Of a DNA stretch of 64,000 nucleotides, positions 28,593-35,907 are shown piece by piece. This stretch comes from Altererythrobacter sp. CAU 1644 (GTDB taxonomy: Bacteria; Pseudomonadota; Alphaproteobacteria; Sphingomonadales; Sphingomonadaceae), in the NCBI RefSeq assembly GCF_029623755.1, contig NZ_CP121106.1, forward strand, positions 434,001 through 498,000, read 5' to 3'. Both the position numbers and the translations under genes were made by a program. Under the pieces are notes generated by a model. The model did no database searches, was not told the origin of the DNA, and saw only the letters and a list, made by a program, of their open reading frames with translations. How positions within the stretch are numbered: the stretch's first letter is position 1; each line of letters opens with the position of its first letter.

Positions 28593-29539
28593 GCGGCAAC
28601 AGCCACCGGACCGGCAATAACAGCGAAGTAACGCGCCATCGCATCGACCGCGCGCTCGCTCAGCGAGATGTAGGCGCGGCGCCGGTCGCGCGCATCCTCG
28701 ACCCGATCAAACAGGCCTGTTTCGACCATCTGCCTGATCCAGCGCAGTGCCGTGGTTGGCGGTACGCCAGCCGCGATACACAGTGAGGACACCGAGACCC
28801 GCTTGTGCTCGCCATGCGCCGCAGTGAGGTCGAGCAGCATGTCCCACGCCGGATCGGCGAACAGCTCTGCATCGAAGTACTGGGCCCGGGTCTGCCGCTG
28901 GCGGATCATCTGCCGCACCAACGAAGGATCGGGCAACGGAGGGCGCCCTGCCCCCTGCCGATGGTGCTCTGGTCCGCGATATTCGCTATCGTTATCGGAC
29001 AGGGCAAAGGCCGGGCCGCCGTCCGAGAGATTGTCGAGCTGGCGCGCGATCGCATCGACCTGCTGCGAGAGGTGGAGCAGGGCGACGCGATCCTCCTTGC
29101 TCATTTCGCGCAAACGATGGCCCCCGACTGCGCCAAGAATCCGCCCCACGGCGACGATTCTCTCGGCGCGCGATGCATCCACCAGGATCTGCGCGCGCGA
29201 CTGATCGAGACACGCAAACACGTCGTCGAGCGCGACGAGCGAGGTCGAAACGATCAATTGCGATCCTGCCTGTGCCACCCGCATGTCGAGCCGGCTCAGC
29301 GCCGCCATGCCCTCGGCATCGATGTCCGGGCAATCGAGCAGTACGGCATCGCCGAGCGCCACCGGATCGCCCTTGAGCAGCGCTGCAATCGAACCGTTCC
29401 TGCCAATGCGAAAACCAGCGCTGCGCAGATCGTCACAGACCTGGTCGCGCAAATAAGGACGGTCGGCGAACACCGATACGCTGACTGGCAAGCCCGCGGC
29501 GTCGCCCGGCGCATCATAGGAGAAATCGGCTTGGGGCAT
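28589..29539 (-). CDS. winged-helix (MarR-type) regulator with receiver-like N-domain
   Basis: 316 residues. Residues 15-135 look like a degenerate receiver or alpha/beta sensor domain (VSVFADRPYLRDQVCDDL, AVLLDCPDID, LIVSTSLVAL) without the usual acidic cluster. A linker with charged and Pro-rich sequence follows, then a winged helix at about 225-305 (VSSLCIAAGVPPTTALRWIRQMVETGLFDR, DRRRAYISLSERA). The latter matches the HTH-27/MarR type used for DNA binding. Convergent with the CysG-N gene (4-bp overlap). Target genes unknown; it may act on its own upstream dyad. Confidence 0.82.
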   Translation of the reverse strand: MPQADFSYDAPGDAAGLPVSVSVFADRPYLRDQVCDDLRSAGFRIGRNGSIAALLKGDPVALGDAVLLDCPDIDAEGMAALSRLDMRVAQAGSQLIVSTSLVALDDVFACLDQSRAQILVDASRAERIVAVGRILGAVGGHRLREMSKEDRVALLHLSQQVDAIARQLDNLSDGGPAFALSDNDSEYRGPEHHRQGAGRPPLPDPSLVRQMIRQRQTRAQYFDAELFADPAWDMLLDLTAAHGEHKRVSVSSLCIAAGVPPTTALRWIRQMVETGLFDRVEDARDRRRAYISLSERAVDAMARYFAVIAGPVAVAA

Positions 29540-29560
29540 CGAATCGGCTCCGAAAACTTT

Positions 29561-29579
29561 CTTCGAACGAAGCTAGAAC
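29561..29579. promoter_or_regulatory. LexA-type box / dyad upstream of regulator
   Basis: GAAC-N7-GAAC (29565-29579) fits the alphaproteobacterial LexA consensus direct repeat. The same stretch also holds a dyad CTTCG-AA-CGAAG (29561-29572), which could instead be an autoregulatory operator. It ends 26 bases ahead of the start codon at 29539 (minus strand). Confidence 0.45.
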
Positions 29580-29594
29580 AAAAAGGGTTCAAGT

Positions 29595-29602
29595 CAAGAA
29601 TT
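29595..29602 (+). repeat. target site duplication, left copy
   Basis: CAAGAATT occurs directly outside both ends of the IS1595-type element (second copy 31540-31547). Eight bases is the duplication length reported for this family. Confidence 0.85.
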
Positions 29603-29628
29603 CGTTATTATCCCCTTGCGACACGTAG
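29603..29628 (+). repeat. left terminal inverted repeat of IS1595 element
   Basis: Begins CGTTATTATCCCCTTGCGAC; pairs with the right end at 31514-31539. The outermost four bases (CGTT) deviate from the GGGG found on the other end, which is closer to the family pattern. Confidence 0.8.
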
Positions 29629-29650
29629 AACATTCGTGTATATACTGTTC

Positions 29651-30544
29651 ATGAGCACGAAAGCCCCCACTCTCCGCCAGTTTCAGGACCGTTTCCCGAC
29701 CGAAGAAAGCTGCTTGGAACACCTCAAGCTTGTTCGTTTTGGCGAGCGCCACGAATGCGAAAAGTGTGGCAAGGACGCGAAGTTCTACCGCATCAAGAAC
29801 CGCCGCTCGTATGGTTGCGAGCATTGCGGCCATCAGATCTACCCGACTGCCGGAACGCCCTTCCATCGCACCCGCACAAGCCTGCGCGACTGGTTCTACG
29901 TGATGTTCCTGTTCTGCTCGAAGCGGAACGGGGTCGCCGCCAAGGAAGTCGAGCGTCAGATCGGCGTGACCTACAAGACAGCTTGGCGCATGTGCCACGA
30001 AATCCGCAAGTATATGGCTATCGTGGACGGTGACGAGCCGCTTGGCGGTCCCTTCAAGACGGTTCAGGTCGATGAGACGTTCATTGGCGGCGCAGTGCGC
30101 GGCAAGGGCCGTGGCTACAAGGGCAACAAGACCATCGTGTTCGGCATGTGGCAGAAGGGCGGCGAGGTCATTACTCGCGTCGTTCCTAGCCGCCGCAAGA
30201 GCGCGCTACTCCCGCACATCGTCAAGAACGTGAAGCCCCACACCGAACTGCACACCGACAAGCACCGCGCCTATGACGATATGGATGCGATCAACGGCTA
30301 TTGGCACAAGCAGGTCGATCACGATGCGGGTGAGTATGTCAGCTACCGCCCCGAGAACATGGGCGCGACCGTCAACGGTATCGAGGGCTTCTGGGCGCAG
30401 CTAAAGCGTTCGATCAACGGAACGCATATCCACGTCAGTCGCCAGCATCTTTCGAAGTATCTGGGCGAGTTTGAGTTTCGTCACAATCGCCGGAACCGTC
30501 CTGAGACGATGCTTGCGGAGTTGATGACTTCGTTTGTGCGGTAG
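29651..30544 (+). CDS. IS1595 family transposase
   Basis: 297 residues. N-terminal zinc ribbon (CEKCG...CEHCG, about residues 36-60), then the DDE/N catalytic domain ISXO2-like: VQVDETFIGGAVRGKGRG, LHTDKHRAY, and VNGIEGFWAQLKRSINGTHIHVSRQHL near the C-terminus. The N-terminal sequence TLRQFQDRFPTEESCLEHL is typical. A longer open frame reaching back to 28805 is antisense to the regulator and is not used. Intact, so probably active. Confidence 0.95.
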   Translation: MSTKAPTLRQFQDRFPTEESCLEHLKLVRFGERHECEKCGKDAKFYRIKNRRSYGCEHCGHQIYPTAGTPFHRTRTSLRDWFYVMFLFCSKRNGVAAKEVERQIGVTYKTAWRMCHEIRKYMAIVDGDEPLGGPFKTVQVDETFIGGAVRGKGRGYKGNKTIVFGMWQKGGEVITRVVPSRRKSALLPHIVKNVKPHTELHTDKHRAYDDMDAINGYWHKQVDHDAGEYVSYRPENMGATVNGIEGFWAQLKRSINGTHIHVSRQHLSKYLGEFEFRHNRRNRPETMLAELMTSFVR

Positions 30545-30602
30545 CGGGAGGTTCACCCTCTACCATTGCCTTCAAGAGGCGGTCGAATTTGTCAGTCATC
30601 AT
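30435..30602 (-). CDS. small passenger ORF of IS1595 element
   Basis: 55 residues from ATG 30602 (a second ATG follows at once). Starts MMTDKFDRLLKAMVEGEPP, then a Ser/Thr/Gln/Asp-rich tail. The start overlaps the stop of the 301-residue passenger gene by 11 bp, suggesting translational coupling, and the 3' end runs 110 bp antisense into the transposase gene. Function unknown. I recall similar short FDRLLxAMVxGEPP proteins next to other IS1595 transposases, which supports it being real. Confidence 0.6.
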   Translation of the reverse strand: MMTDKFDRLLKAMVEGEPPATAQTKSSTPQASSQDGSGDCDETQTRPDTSKDAGD

Positions 30603-31497
30603 CTTGTCCCAGTAGGTCGTCGTCACCATCCTCTATCACATTGTGGACGTGCGTAACACGATAGGCGACGGGCCTTCCCTTGGCGTTCATCTCAATGTTG
30701 ACGCTAACGTCGAAATGAGCGCGGAATATGTTGCCGTCTAGCTGCATAAGCTCATACTTCATGCGCTCTTCTGCAAGTGTAGACGCATAAAGGATCGGCA
30801 GCGCACGCTTGGCAATACTTGCGATGATGCCTCGTTCGCCGCCCTTCTTGCCCGGTTTTCCCGCTTCGACACTTGGCCTCACGAACCGCAGCAGGACGCG
30901 CTCCTGATTCTCGTCCGATTTCTGGTCGAGTTCGTGCATGTGATCTTTGATTTCGGTTTCTGCGCGCCTTGCATCTTCGCTCGTAAACTTGAACTCCGCA
31001 CGAACCTTTCGCTCGCCGTCCTCAAATACAGCGGCTTCAATCGTTGCATTGCCCTTCGGATCGCGATTGATCGCCTTGGTCGTCTTTAGAAAGTCCGATA
31101 GGTCGGCTTTGCTCGCGTTTGGGAAGCGGCCACCTTTCTTGAAATAGGGGTTTATCCGCTTACCAAGTCCCCGCACGAAATCCGCTAAGATTTGCCCCTG
31201 GTCTATGCGCTCGATAGCCCATTTGGCGGCGGCTAGCGTTGCCCCGGCGGCGGGCGGACCGACAATCCACGCCACTAAATCCGCCTCTATGCTTCCGCCC
31301 CTGACCTTTTGGACGAAGAACTCGGTATCGGCCCTAAGATCGGGATGTTCCGCCGCAAGGAACTTCTCGAACTGGTTGCCTATGCCAACAAAATTGCCAA
31401 CGAAATCGGACAGCGCAACCGGCTCATCCGTCCCAAGCCGAAGCCGGACTTGCGCTCCCCCGCTTTCCATTGCGTCACTGTATTTCAGGCGCGTCAA
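30592..31497 (-). CDS. IS1595 passenger protein of unknown function
   Basis: 301 residues, starting at TTG 31497 with AGGAG seven bases upstream; ATG 31470 is the alternative. Begins a few bases inside the right terminal repeat. A hydrophobic segment at about 75-95 (VAWIVGPPAAGATLAAAKWA) is followed by a strongly charged central part and a C-terminal domain with RFVRPSVEAGKPGKKGGERG, ending in an Asp-rich tail GDDDLLGQDDD. Lower GC at third positions than host genes. No known domain recognised. Confidence 0.75.
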   Translation of the reverse strand: MTRLKYSDAMESGGAQVRLRLGTDEPVALSDFVGNFVGIGNQFEKFLAAEHPDLRADTEFFVQKVRGGSIEADLVAWIVGPPAAGATLAAAKWAIERIDQGQILADFVRGLGKRINPYFKKGGRFPNASKADLSDFLKTTKAINRDPKGNATIEAAVFEDGERKVRAEFKFTSEDARRAETEIKDHMHELDQKSDENQERVLLRFVRPSVEAGKPGKKGGERGIIASIAKRALPILYASTLAEERMKYELMQLDGNIFRAHFDVSVNIEMNAKGRPVAYRVTHVHNVIEDGDDDLLGQDDD

Positions 31498-31513
31498 AAC
31501 TCAACTCCTAGAT

Positions 31514-31539
31514 TTACTTGTCGGAAAGGGATAATCCCC
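31514..31539 (-). repeat. right terminal inverted repeat of IS1595 element
   Basis: Reverse complement reads GGGGATTATCCCTTTCCGAC at the outer end, matching the left repeat except for the first four and three or four inner positions. Confidence 0.85.
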
Positions 31540-31547
31540 CAAGAATT
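31540..31547 (+). repeat. target site duplication, right copy
   Basis: CAAGAATT, identical to 29595-29602; marks the insertion boundary. Confidence 0.85.
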
Positions 31548-31615
31548 CGATGCCGATTGCGAATAAGTTCGCGGCGCAATTGAACCATTTGCCCTTTCGG
31601 GCAGACTAAGGGGCA

Positions 31616-32176
31616 ATGACGCAGAAGCGACCCTCCTTGCCCGGCAGTGGGCCGCTCTATGACGAGTTGCTCGTGCTGCTGGTACGCAATGGTGATCGGG
31701 CGGCGGCAGAGCGGCTTTACAAGCGGTGGCACCCTCGCCTCGCGCGTACGGCCTGGCGCTATTCGGGCGATGCGGGGCTTGCCGAACAACTCGCGCAGGA
31801 TTGCTGGGTGGCGGTGTGGCAGGGAATTGCCCGGCTCAAAGACCCGGCGAAGTTCGCCCCTTGGGTGTTCGGCATCCTGCAGCGCAAGGGAGCCGACCAG
31901 ATTAGGCTCCGCCAGCGCGAACGCGGCACTGCTCTTGAGGAGGTGCCGTCGATCGCACCGCGCCAGGAGGATGCGCTCGCGTTGCGCGAGGCTTTTGCCA
32001 CCTTGCCGCCCGAACAGCGGCTCGCCGCGCACCTCCACTTCGTCGAGGGGCTGACCCTGCGCGAGATCGCCGAGGTGCAGGAGGTGGCGGAAGGTACCGC
32101 CAAGACGCGACTGTTTCACGCGCGCCGCAAATTGAAGGCGGCGCTGTCTGACAAGATTGAAGGAGAAGAACCATGA
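31616..32176 (+). CDS. ECF-type RNA polymerase sigma factor
   Basis: 186 residues. Region 2 (DRAAAERLYKRWHPRLARTAWRYSG ... AEQLAQDCWVAVWQGI) and region 4 (LREAFATLPPEQRLAAHLHFVEGLTLREIAEVQ...TAKTRLFHARRKL) are both present, linked by a short spacer, as in group 4 sigma factors. The next gene, a DUF6768 membrane protein, overlaps by 4 bp and may be its regulator. The IS1595 element ends 76 bp upstream of this start, so the native promoter has been cut back. Confidence 0.93.
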   Translation: MTQKRPSLPGSGPLYDELLVLLVRNGDRAAAERLYKRWHPRLARTAWRYSGDAGLAEQLAQDCWVAVWQGIARLKDPAKFAPWVFGILQRKGADQIRLRQRERGTALEEVPSIAPRQEDALALREAFATLPPEQRLAAHLHFVEGLTLREIAEVQEVAEGTAKTRLFHARRKLKAALSDKIEGEEP

Positions 32177-32547
32177 ACACTATCGATGAACGCATCTCGG
32201 ACGCGCTGAGCGAAGACGACCGCGCCTTCCTCGCCTCGCTCGACGAAGGGCGCGGCATGTTCACCCAGATCGGCGACGTCCTGACAGGCCCCCTGGGCGG
32301 CTGGTCGAAACTGATCTTCGCGGTCGCTTTCGTGCTGGGTTTCGTGCTGATCTATGCGGGCTGGCGGTTCTTCACCGCCTCTGCGACCGATGATTACATC
32401 TGGTGGGGTCTCGTGACGCTCGCAATCCTGATGATGCAGGGCTTCATCAAGGAGTGGTTCTACAACCGGATGAACATGATCTCGATCCTGCGTGAGCTCA
32501 AGCGGCTGCAGGTGCAGGTCGCGCTGGCGGCCGAGGACAAGGCCTAG
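32173..32547 (+). CDS. DUF6768 family membrane protein, putative sigma partner
   Basis: 124 residues: cytoplasmic N-terminus of about 50 residues with DERISDALSEDDRAFLASLDEGRGMFTQ, two membrane helices (about 52-72 and 78-95) and a basic C-terminal helix. Co-transcribed with the ECF sigma gene by an ATGA overlap. The position and topology suggest an anti-sigma role, but there is no ZAS-type zinc motif; that role is inference. Stop converges on the L,D-transpeptidase stop at a shared CTAG. Confidence 0.82.
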   Translation: MNTIDERISDALSEDDRAFLASLDEGRGMFTQIGDVLTGPLGGWSKLIFAVAFVLGFVLIYAGWRFFTASATDDYIWWGLVTLAILMMQGFIKEWFYNRMNMISILRELKRLQVQVALAAEDKA

Positions 32548-33113
32548 GGCCGGATCTCGATCGGCGTGCCGTCGGGAATGAGGCGCCACAGCTCCTCGAT
32601 CTCGGCATTGCTCAGCGCGATACAGCCGTCGGTCCAATCGCCGCGCATTCTAAGGTCGCTCGCCAGGCCGTTGGGCTGGCCGTGGATGAAAATGTCCCCG
32701 CCCGGCGAGCGGCCATAGCGCGCCGCATAGGCGCGGTCCGCCGCGTTGGGATAGGAAACCCGCAAGGACAGGTGATAGGCGCTCTGCGGATTGCGGGTAT
32801 CGATCGTGTAGCGCCCTTCCGGCGTGCGCTCGTCGCCCTCGAAGCGCTTGTGACCGAGCGGCGCATCGCCGAACTGCAGGTCGCGATAAGCCTTGAAGGC
32901 ATGACCGCCGCTGTAGAGCACCAGGAGCCGGTCCGACTTGTCGACCAGCACGAAATCGGCAACGCTCGGCATGACCCGGTCGGCGCGGCGCATGTCAGGC
33001 ACATAGGCCGGGACGGTCGCCGTAGTGCGAACTGGCTCAGGCTCGGGCACGGCGCAGGCGGCGAGACCCAGCGCGCCCACGACCATCCATCCGAAGCCCC
33101 AAACCTTCCGCAT
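32544..33113 (-). CDS. L,D-transpeptidase family lipoprotein
   Basis: 189 residues from ATG 33113. Signal and lipobox LGLAAC (Cys20), then the YkuD domain with His144 in IFIHGQPN and catalytic Cys164 in WTDGCIALSN. The usual Arg after CI is Ala here, an uncommon variant of SxGCIR. Probably modifies peptidoglycan cross-links or anchors lipoprotein. Faces purA's 3' end with 83 bp between. Confidence 0.9.
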   Translation of the reverse strand: MRKVWGFGWMVVGALGLAACAVPEPEPVRTTATVPAYVPDMRRADRVMPSVADFVLVDKSDRLLVLYSGGHAFKAYRDLQFGDAPLGHKRFEGDERTPEGRYTIDTRNPQSAYHLSLRVSYPNAADRAYAARYGRSPGGDIFIHGQPNGLASDLRMRGDWTDGCIALSNAEIEELWRLIPDGTPIEIRP

Positions 33114-33196
33114 GCCGGACAAGCTAACGCGGCATCTCCAACATCGCAATTCCGGCCGATTGCCTAGTCCCGAAGCGGGACCGCGCCGTCTCGGCA

Positions 33197-34486
33197 TCAA
33201 TCCATGAAGGGATCGCGGACCAGGATGGTGTCGTCGCGCTCGGGACTGGTCGAAACCAGCGCCACCGGTGTCTCGATCAATTCCTGCACGCGCTGGATAT
33301 ACTTGATCGCATTGGCCGGCAGGTCGGCCCAGCTGCGCGCGCCGCCAGTGCTCTCGCTCCAGCCTTCCATTTCCTCGTAGATCGGCTCGACCGCGGCTTG
33401 GTCGGCGGCGTGAGCGGGAAAGTAGTCGAGAATCTTGCCGTTCAGGCGATAGCCGGTGCAGATCTTCACTTTCTCCAGCCCGTCGAGCACGTCGACCTTG
33501 GTCAGCGCGATGCCGGTCACGCCGCTGATCGCGCAGCTTTGCCGCACCAGCACCGCATCGAACCAGCCGCAGCGCCGCTGGCGCCCGGTGACGGTGCCGA
33601 ATTCATGGCCGCGCTCGCCCAGCCGTTGGCCGACATCATCGTCGAGCTCGGTCGGGAACGGGCCGCTGCCCACGCGGGTGGTGTAGGCCTTGACGATGCC
33701 CAGCACGAAACCGGTCGCATTGGGGCCGAGCCCCGATCCGCTTGCCGCCGTGCCGCTGACCGTGTTCGAGCTGGTGACGAAGGGATAGGTGCCGTGATCG
33801 ATATCGAGCAGCACGCCCTGCGCGCCCTCGAACAGGATCTTGGCCCCGGCCTTGCGCACTTTTTTCAGCCGCTTCCACACCGGCTGCGCGAACTGGAGCA
33901 CGAAAGGCGCAATCTCGCGCAGGTCGTTGAGCAGCCGCTCGCGGTCGACCGGCGGTTCGTTGAAACCGGCGCGCAGCGCATCGTGATGCGCGCACAGCCG
34001 GTCGAGTTGCGGCTCGAGCGCGTCGAGATGGGCGAGGTCGCACACCCGGATTGCGCGGCGGCCGACCTTGTCTTCATAGGCCGGGCCGATGCCGCGCCCG
34101 GTGGTGCCGATCTTGCCCGAGCCTGCCGCCGTTTCGCGCAGCCCGTCGAGGTCGCGGTGGATCGGCAGGATCAGCGGGCAATTGTCGGCAATCGCGAAAT
34201 TGTCGTCATTGATGGTGACGCCCTGCCCTTCGAGCTTCTCGATTTCGGACTTGAGGTGCCACGGGTCGAGCACCACGCCATTTCCGATGATCGACAGCGT
34301 GCCGGTGACGATCCCTGAAGGCAGCAGCGAGAGCTTATAGGTCGTCCCCTCAACCACCAGCGTGTGGCCGGCATTGTGGCCACCCTGGAAGCGGACGACG
34401 GCATCGGCGCGGCTGGCGAGCCAGTCGACGATCTTGCCCTTGCCCTCATCGCCCCACTGGGCGCCGATAACGGTTACGTTGGCCAT
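33197..34486 (-). CDS. purA: adenylosuccinate synthase
   Basis: 429 residues, full length. [12 protein letters not shown]-loop, [10 protein letters not shown] with catalytic His, [14 protein letters not shown] and the C-terminal [11 protein letters not shown] region. Catalyses IMP + aspartate + GTP to adenylosuccinate. In relatives I expect it directly beside hisZ-serA-serC; here about 4.5 kb separates purA from hisZ. Three GC-rich hairpins occur in the 130 bases upstream of its start. Confidence 0.98.
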   Translation of the reverse strand: MANVTVIGAQWGDEGKGKIVDWLASRADAVVRFQGGHNAGHTLVVEGTTYKLSLLPSGIVTGTLSIIGNGVVLDPWHLKSEIEKLEGQGVTINDDNFAIADNCPLILPIHRDLDGLRETAAGSGKIGTTGRGIGPAYEDKVGRRAIRVCDLAHLDALEPQLDRLCAHHDALRAGFNEPPVDRERLLNDLREIAPFVLQFAQPVWKRLKKVRKAGAKILFEGAQGVLLDIDHGTYPFVTSSNTVSGTAASGSGLGPNATGFVLGIVKAYTTRVGSGPFPTELDDDVGQRLGERGHEFGTVTGRQRRCGWFDAVLVRQSCAISGVTGIALTKVDVLDGLEKVKICTGYRLNGKILDYFPAHAADQAAVEPIYEEMEGWSESTGGARSWADLPANAIKYIQRVQELIETPVALVSTSPERDDTILVRDPFMD

Positions 34487-35153
34487 GCTTACACCTTACC
34501 CCCTGCCCGGGGGATCCTCATGGTCCTTCGACAGGACTCGACCAAGGGATTGAGCTGAAGGAGCGTCTTTCGCTCCGAATGCGCCGCGCGGGTTAGTGCG
34601 GCGCGGGTGGCTGAGTCAAGCGAGCGTTGGCAGCGATGCCGTTTCGCCGCCGATTTCGCGCGGCGTTCAGTTTCACCGCATCCAGCCTGAACCGATGGAA
34701 CACATGGAACACGGTCCAATGGGAGAAAGCCCTTTGTGTGACTGTAGCGGTGCAAAGTGTGACCTTGCGCGCAAGACTGTGACCCTGCGGCGCCCAATGT
34801 GTCAGGTTAAACGATCAGAGTGTGACCCAGGGGCGAGCAGGACCACGCCATTCGGCGAGGTTTGCTGAGGACATCGTTCACGCGATGAAAGAGCCGGTGC
34901 TGCGCCGCACGGAAGCGCGCTGCGAAGTTCAAGATGGCATGGCTTCCTGAGTGTAGGAAAGTTCCGAGGTCTGCTAGCGATCCAATTGCTGACGTTCGGC
35001 CTGGCGGAACAAGCGCTGCCACGAACCGTTTAGCTTCCATGTAGGGCCATCCTGCGCTGAGCGGCCTATCTCCGATCTCTGGCAGCCCGTTTGCTCAACC
35101 GTTGTCGTTAGGGTGCAGGCGGCGCCACAGGTCGTCGAAAGCGAGGCGGAAAT
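34487..35153. other. 667-bp gene-poor stretch upstream of purA
   Basis: No convincing gene. It contains hairpins GGAGCG-TCTTT-CGCTCC (34560-34576) and GCGCCGC/GCGGCGC (34581-34604) within the purA leader, a tandem ATGGAACAC pair (34695-34713), and the TGTGAC array described separately. Short open frames on both strands here lack ribosome sites and consistent codon use. It may be decayed mobile DNA. Confidence 0.6.
34737..34826 (+). repeat. array of five TGTGAC-type hexamers
   Basis: TGTGAC at 34737, 34758, 34778 and 34821, with TGTGTC at 34798. Intervals are 21, 20, 20 and 23 bp, about two helical turns. It could be a regulator-binding array or the remains of an IS21-like terminus with repeated ends. 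No gene nearby explains it. Confidence 0.6.
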
Positions 35154-35372
35154 TTGTCATATTATCGATTCCACGAAGCGGATGGCTCTGCAGCGGTAAT
35201 CACCGACGATATTACCGGTGCAAGACTCCCGAAACCGAGCTCATACTGGAAGGCCGATGGTCTCACCGTCGTGATCGCCGGTGGTCGGCCAAGGTTTGGG
35301 GTCGAGCCAACAGAGATTATCGCCACTATTGAGCGCGACGGTTTCTATCGAGCGACACTGCCGTCGCGGTAA
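35154..35372 (+). CDS. small hypothetical protein
   Basis: 72 residues from TTG 35154, with GAGG seven bases upstream. MSYYRFHEADGSAAV...GLTVVIAGG...IIATIERDGFYR reads as a compact beta-rich protein with no membrane segment. No family assigned. The unusual start codon lowers confidence; the alternative is a chance frame in a gene-poor stretch. Confidence 0.5.
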   Translation: MSYYRFHEADGSAAVITDDITGARLPKPSSYWKADGLTVVIAGGRPRFGVEPTEIIATIERDGFYRATLPSR

Positions 35373-35518
35373 ATCGGTGGTTCTCGCCACAGCAGTCAGA
35401 TTGTGCGGAAATTCAAAGAGATCGGGCGGCAATGATCCCGCAAGCAAACTGCGACGGGATGGTCACTTTATTGGCCTCGCTCACTTGTATCTACGATCAG
35501 GCGTAACCACTTCCAAAC

Positions 35519-35626
35519 CAGCTACCAGTCGCAATCGACGGCTTTTGACTTCAGGCAGCCTGCAAGTCACCTCTCCCCTCAGTTCCGCCTCTTAGTTGCA
35601 GCCGTGCCAATACTGGCGCGCTGCAC
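35519..35626 (+). repeat. duplicated leader element, copy 1
   Basis: Block A (35519-35541, 23 bp beginning CAGCTACCAGTCGCAATC) and block B (35579-35626, 48 bp) recur in copy 2; A is identical and B matches at 45 of 48 positions. Block B contains a hairpin: GCAGC...GCCA pairs with TGGC...GCTGC. It ends 18 bases before the ATG of a 45-codon ORF. Confidence 0.8.
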
Positions 35627-35644
35627 TCGCATGAAAGCAACAAT

Positions 35645-35782
35645 ATGATCATCCAACAACGCATTGCTGTTCTTGCTTTGGCGCTTTTTTACACGAGCAT
35701 GACTTTCAGCGTCATTGCCAGACCTGACACAGTGACTGAGTACGCAGCAATTGTAATTGGCATCGGTAACACCTATCTCTAG
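35645..35782 (+). CDS. possible 45-residue exported micropeptide
   Basis: ATG 35645 to TAG 35780-35782. The peptide has a hydrophobic N-terminal segment (IAVLALALFYTSMTFSVIA) that looks like a signal or membrane anchor, then a short tail ending IGIGNTYL. It sits right behind leader copy 1, in the same relation as the cold-shock-like gene to copy 2. Ribosome site weak (GAAAG). Could be chance; codon use is less GC-rich than the host. Confidence 0.4.
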   Translation: MIIQQRIAVLALALFYTSMTFSVIARPDTVTEYAAIVIGIGNTYL

Positions 35783-35784
35783 TA

Positions 35785-35886
35785 CAGCTACCAGTCGCAA
35801 TCGACGGTCACCGCTCCCACAATTGGAAGCCCTTTCCTTCAGTTCCGCCTCTTAGTCGCAGCCGGGCCAATTCTGGCGCGCTGCAC
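35785..35886 (+). repeat. duplicated leader element, copy 2 (upstream of cold-shock gene)
   Basis: Block A (35785-35807) and block B (35839-35886) as in copy 1, with the A-to-B interval six bases shorter (54 versus 60). Block B's hairpin is kept; one stem position differs as G opposite G here and T opposite G in copy 1. Ends 21 bases before the ATG at 35908. Confidence 0.8.
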
Positions 35887-35907
35887 ACTCCCTCGAAGGA
35901 ATGACAA

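Larger units (their letters stand above)
29603..31539 (+). mobile_element. IS1595-family insertion element with passenger genes
   Basis: 1937-bp element. The left end (29603-29628) and the reverse complement of the right end (31514-31539) share ATTATCC and CGACA cores, 18 of 22 inner bases matching; the outermost four bases differ. It is flanked by the 8-bp duplication CAAGAATT. It carries a transposase, a 301-residue passenger gene and a small coupled ORF in opposite orientation. Both ends and the duplication are intact, so it may be recently inserted and able to move. It lies between the winged-helix regulator and the ECF sigma gene. Confidence 0.9.

Noticed and set aside
28805..29650. N-terminal extension of the transposase
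   Set aside because: Crosses the left terminal repeat and lies antisense to the winged-helix regulator; the transposase starts at 29651.
34581..34604. GC-rich hairpin upstream of purA as a terminator
   Set aside because: No T run on either strand; kept only as part of the intergenic description.
35431..35505. 24-codon ORF starting MIPQANCDG
   Set aside because: No ribosome site and too short to distinguish from chance.
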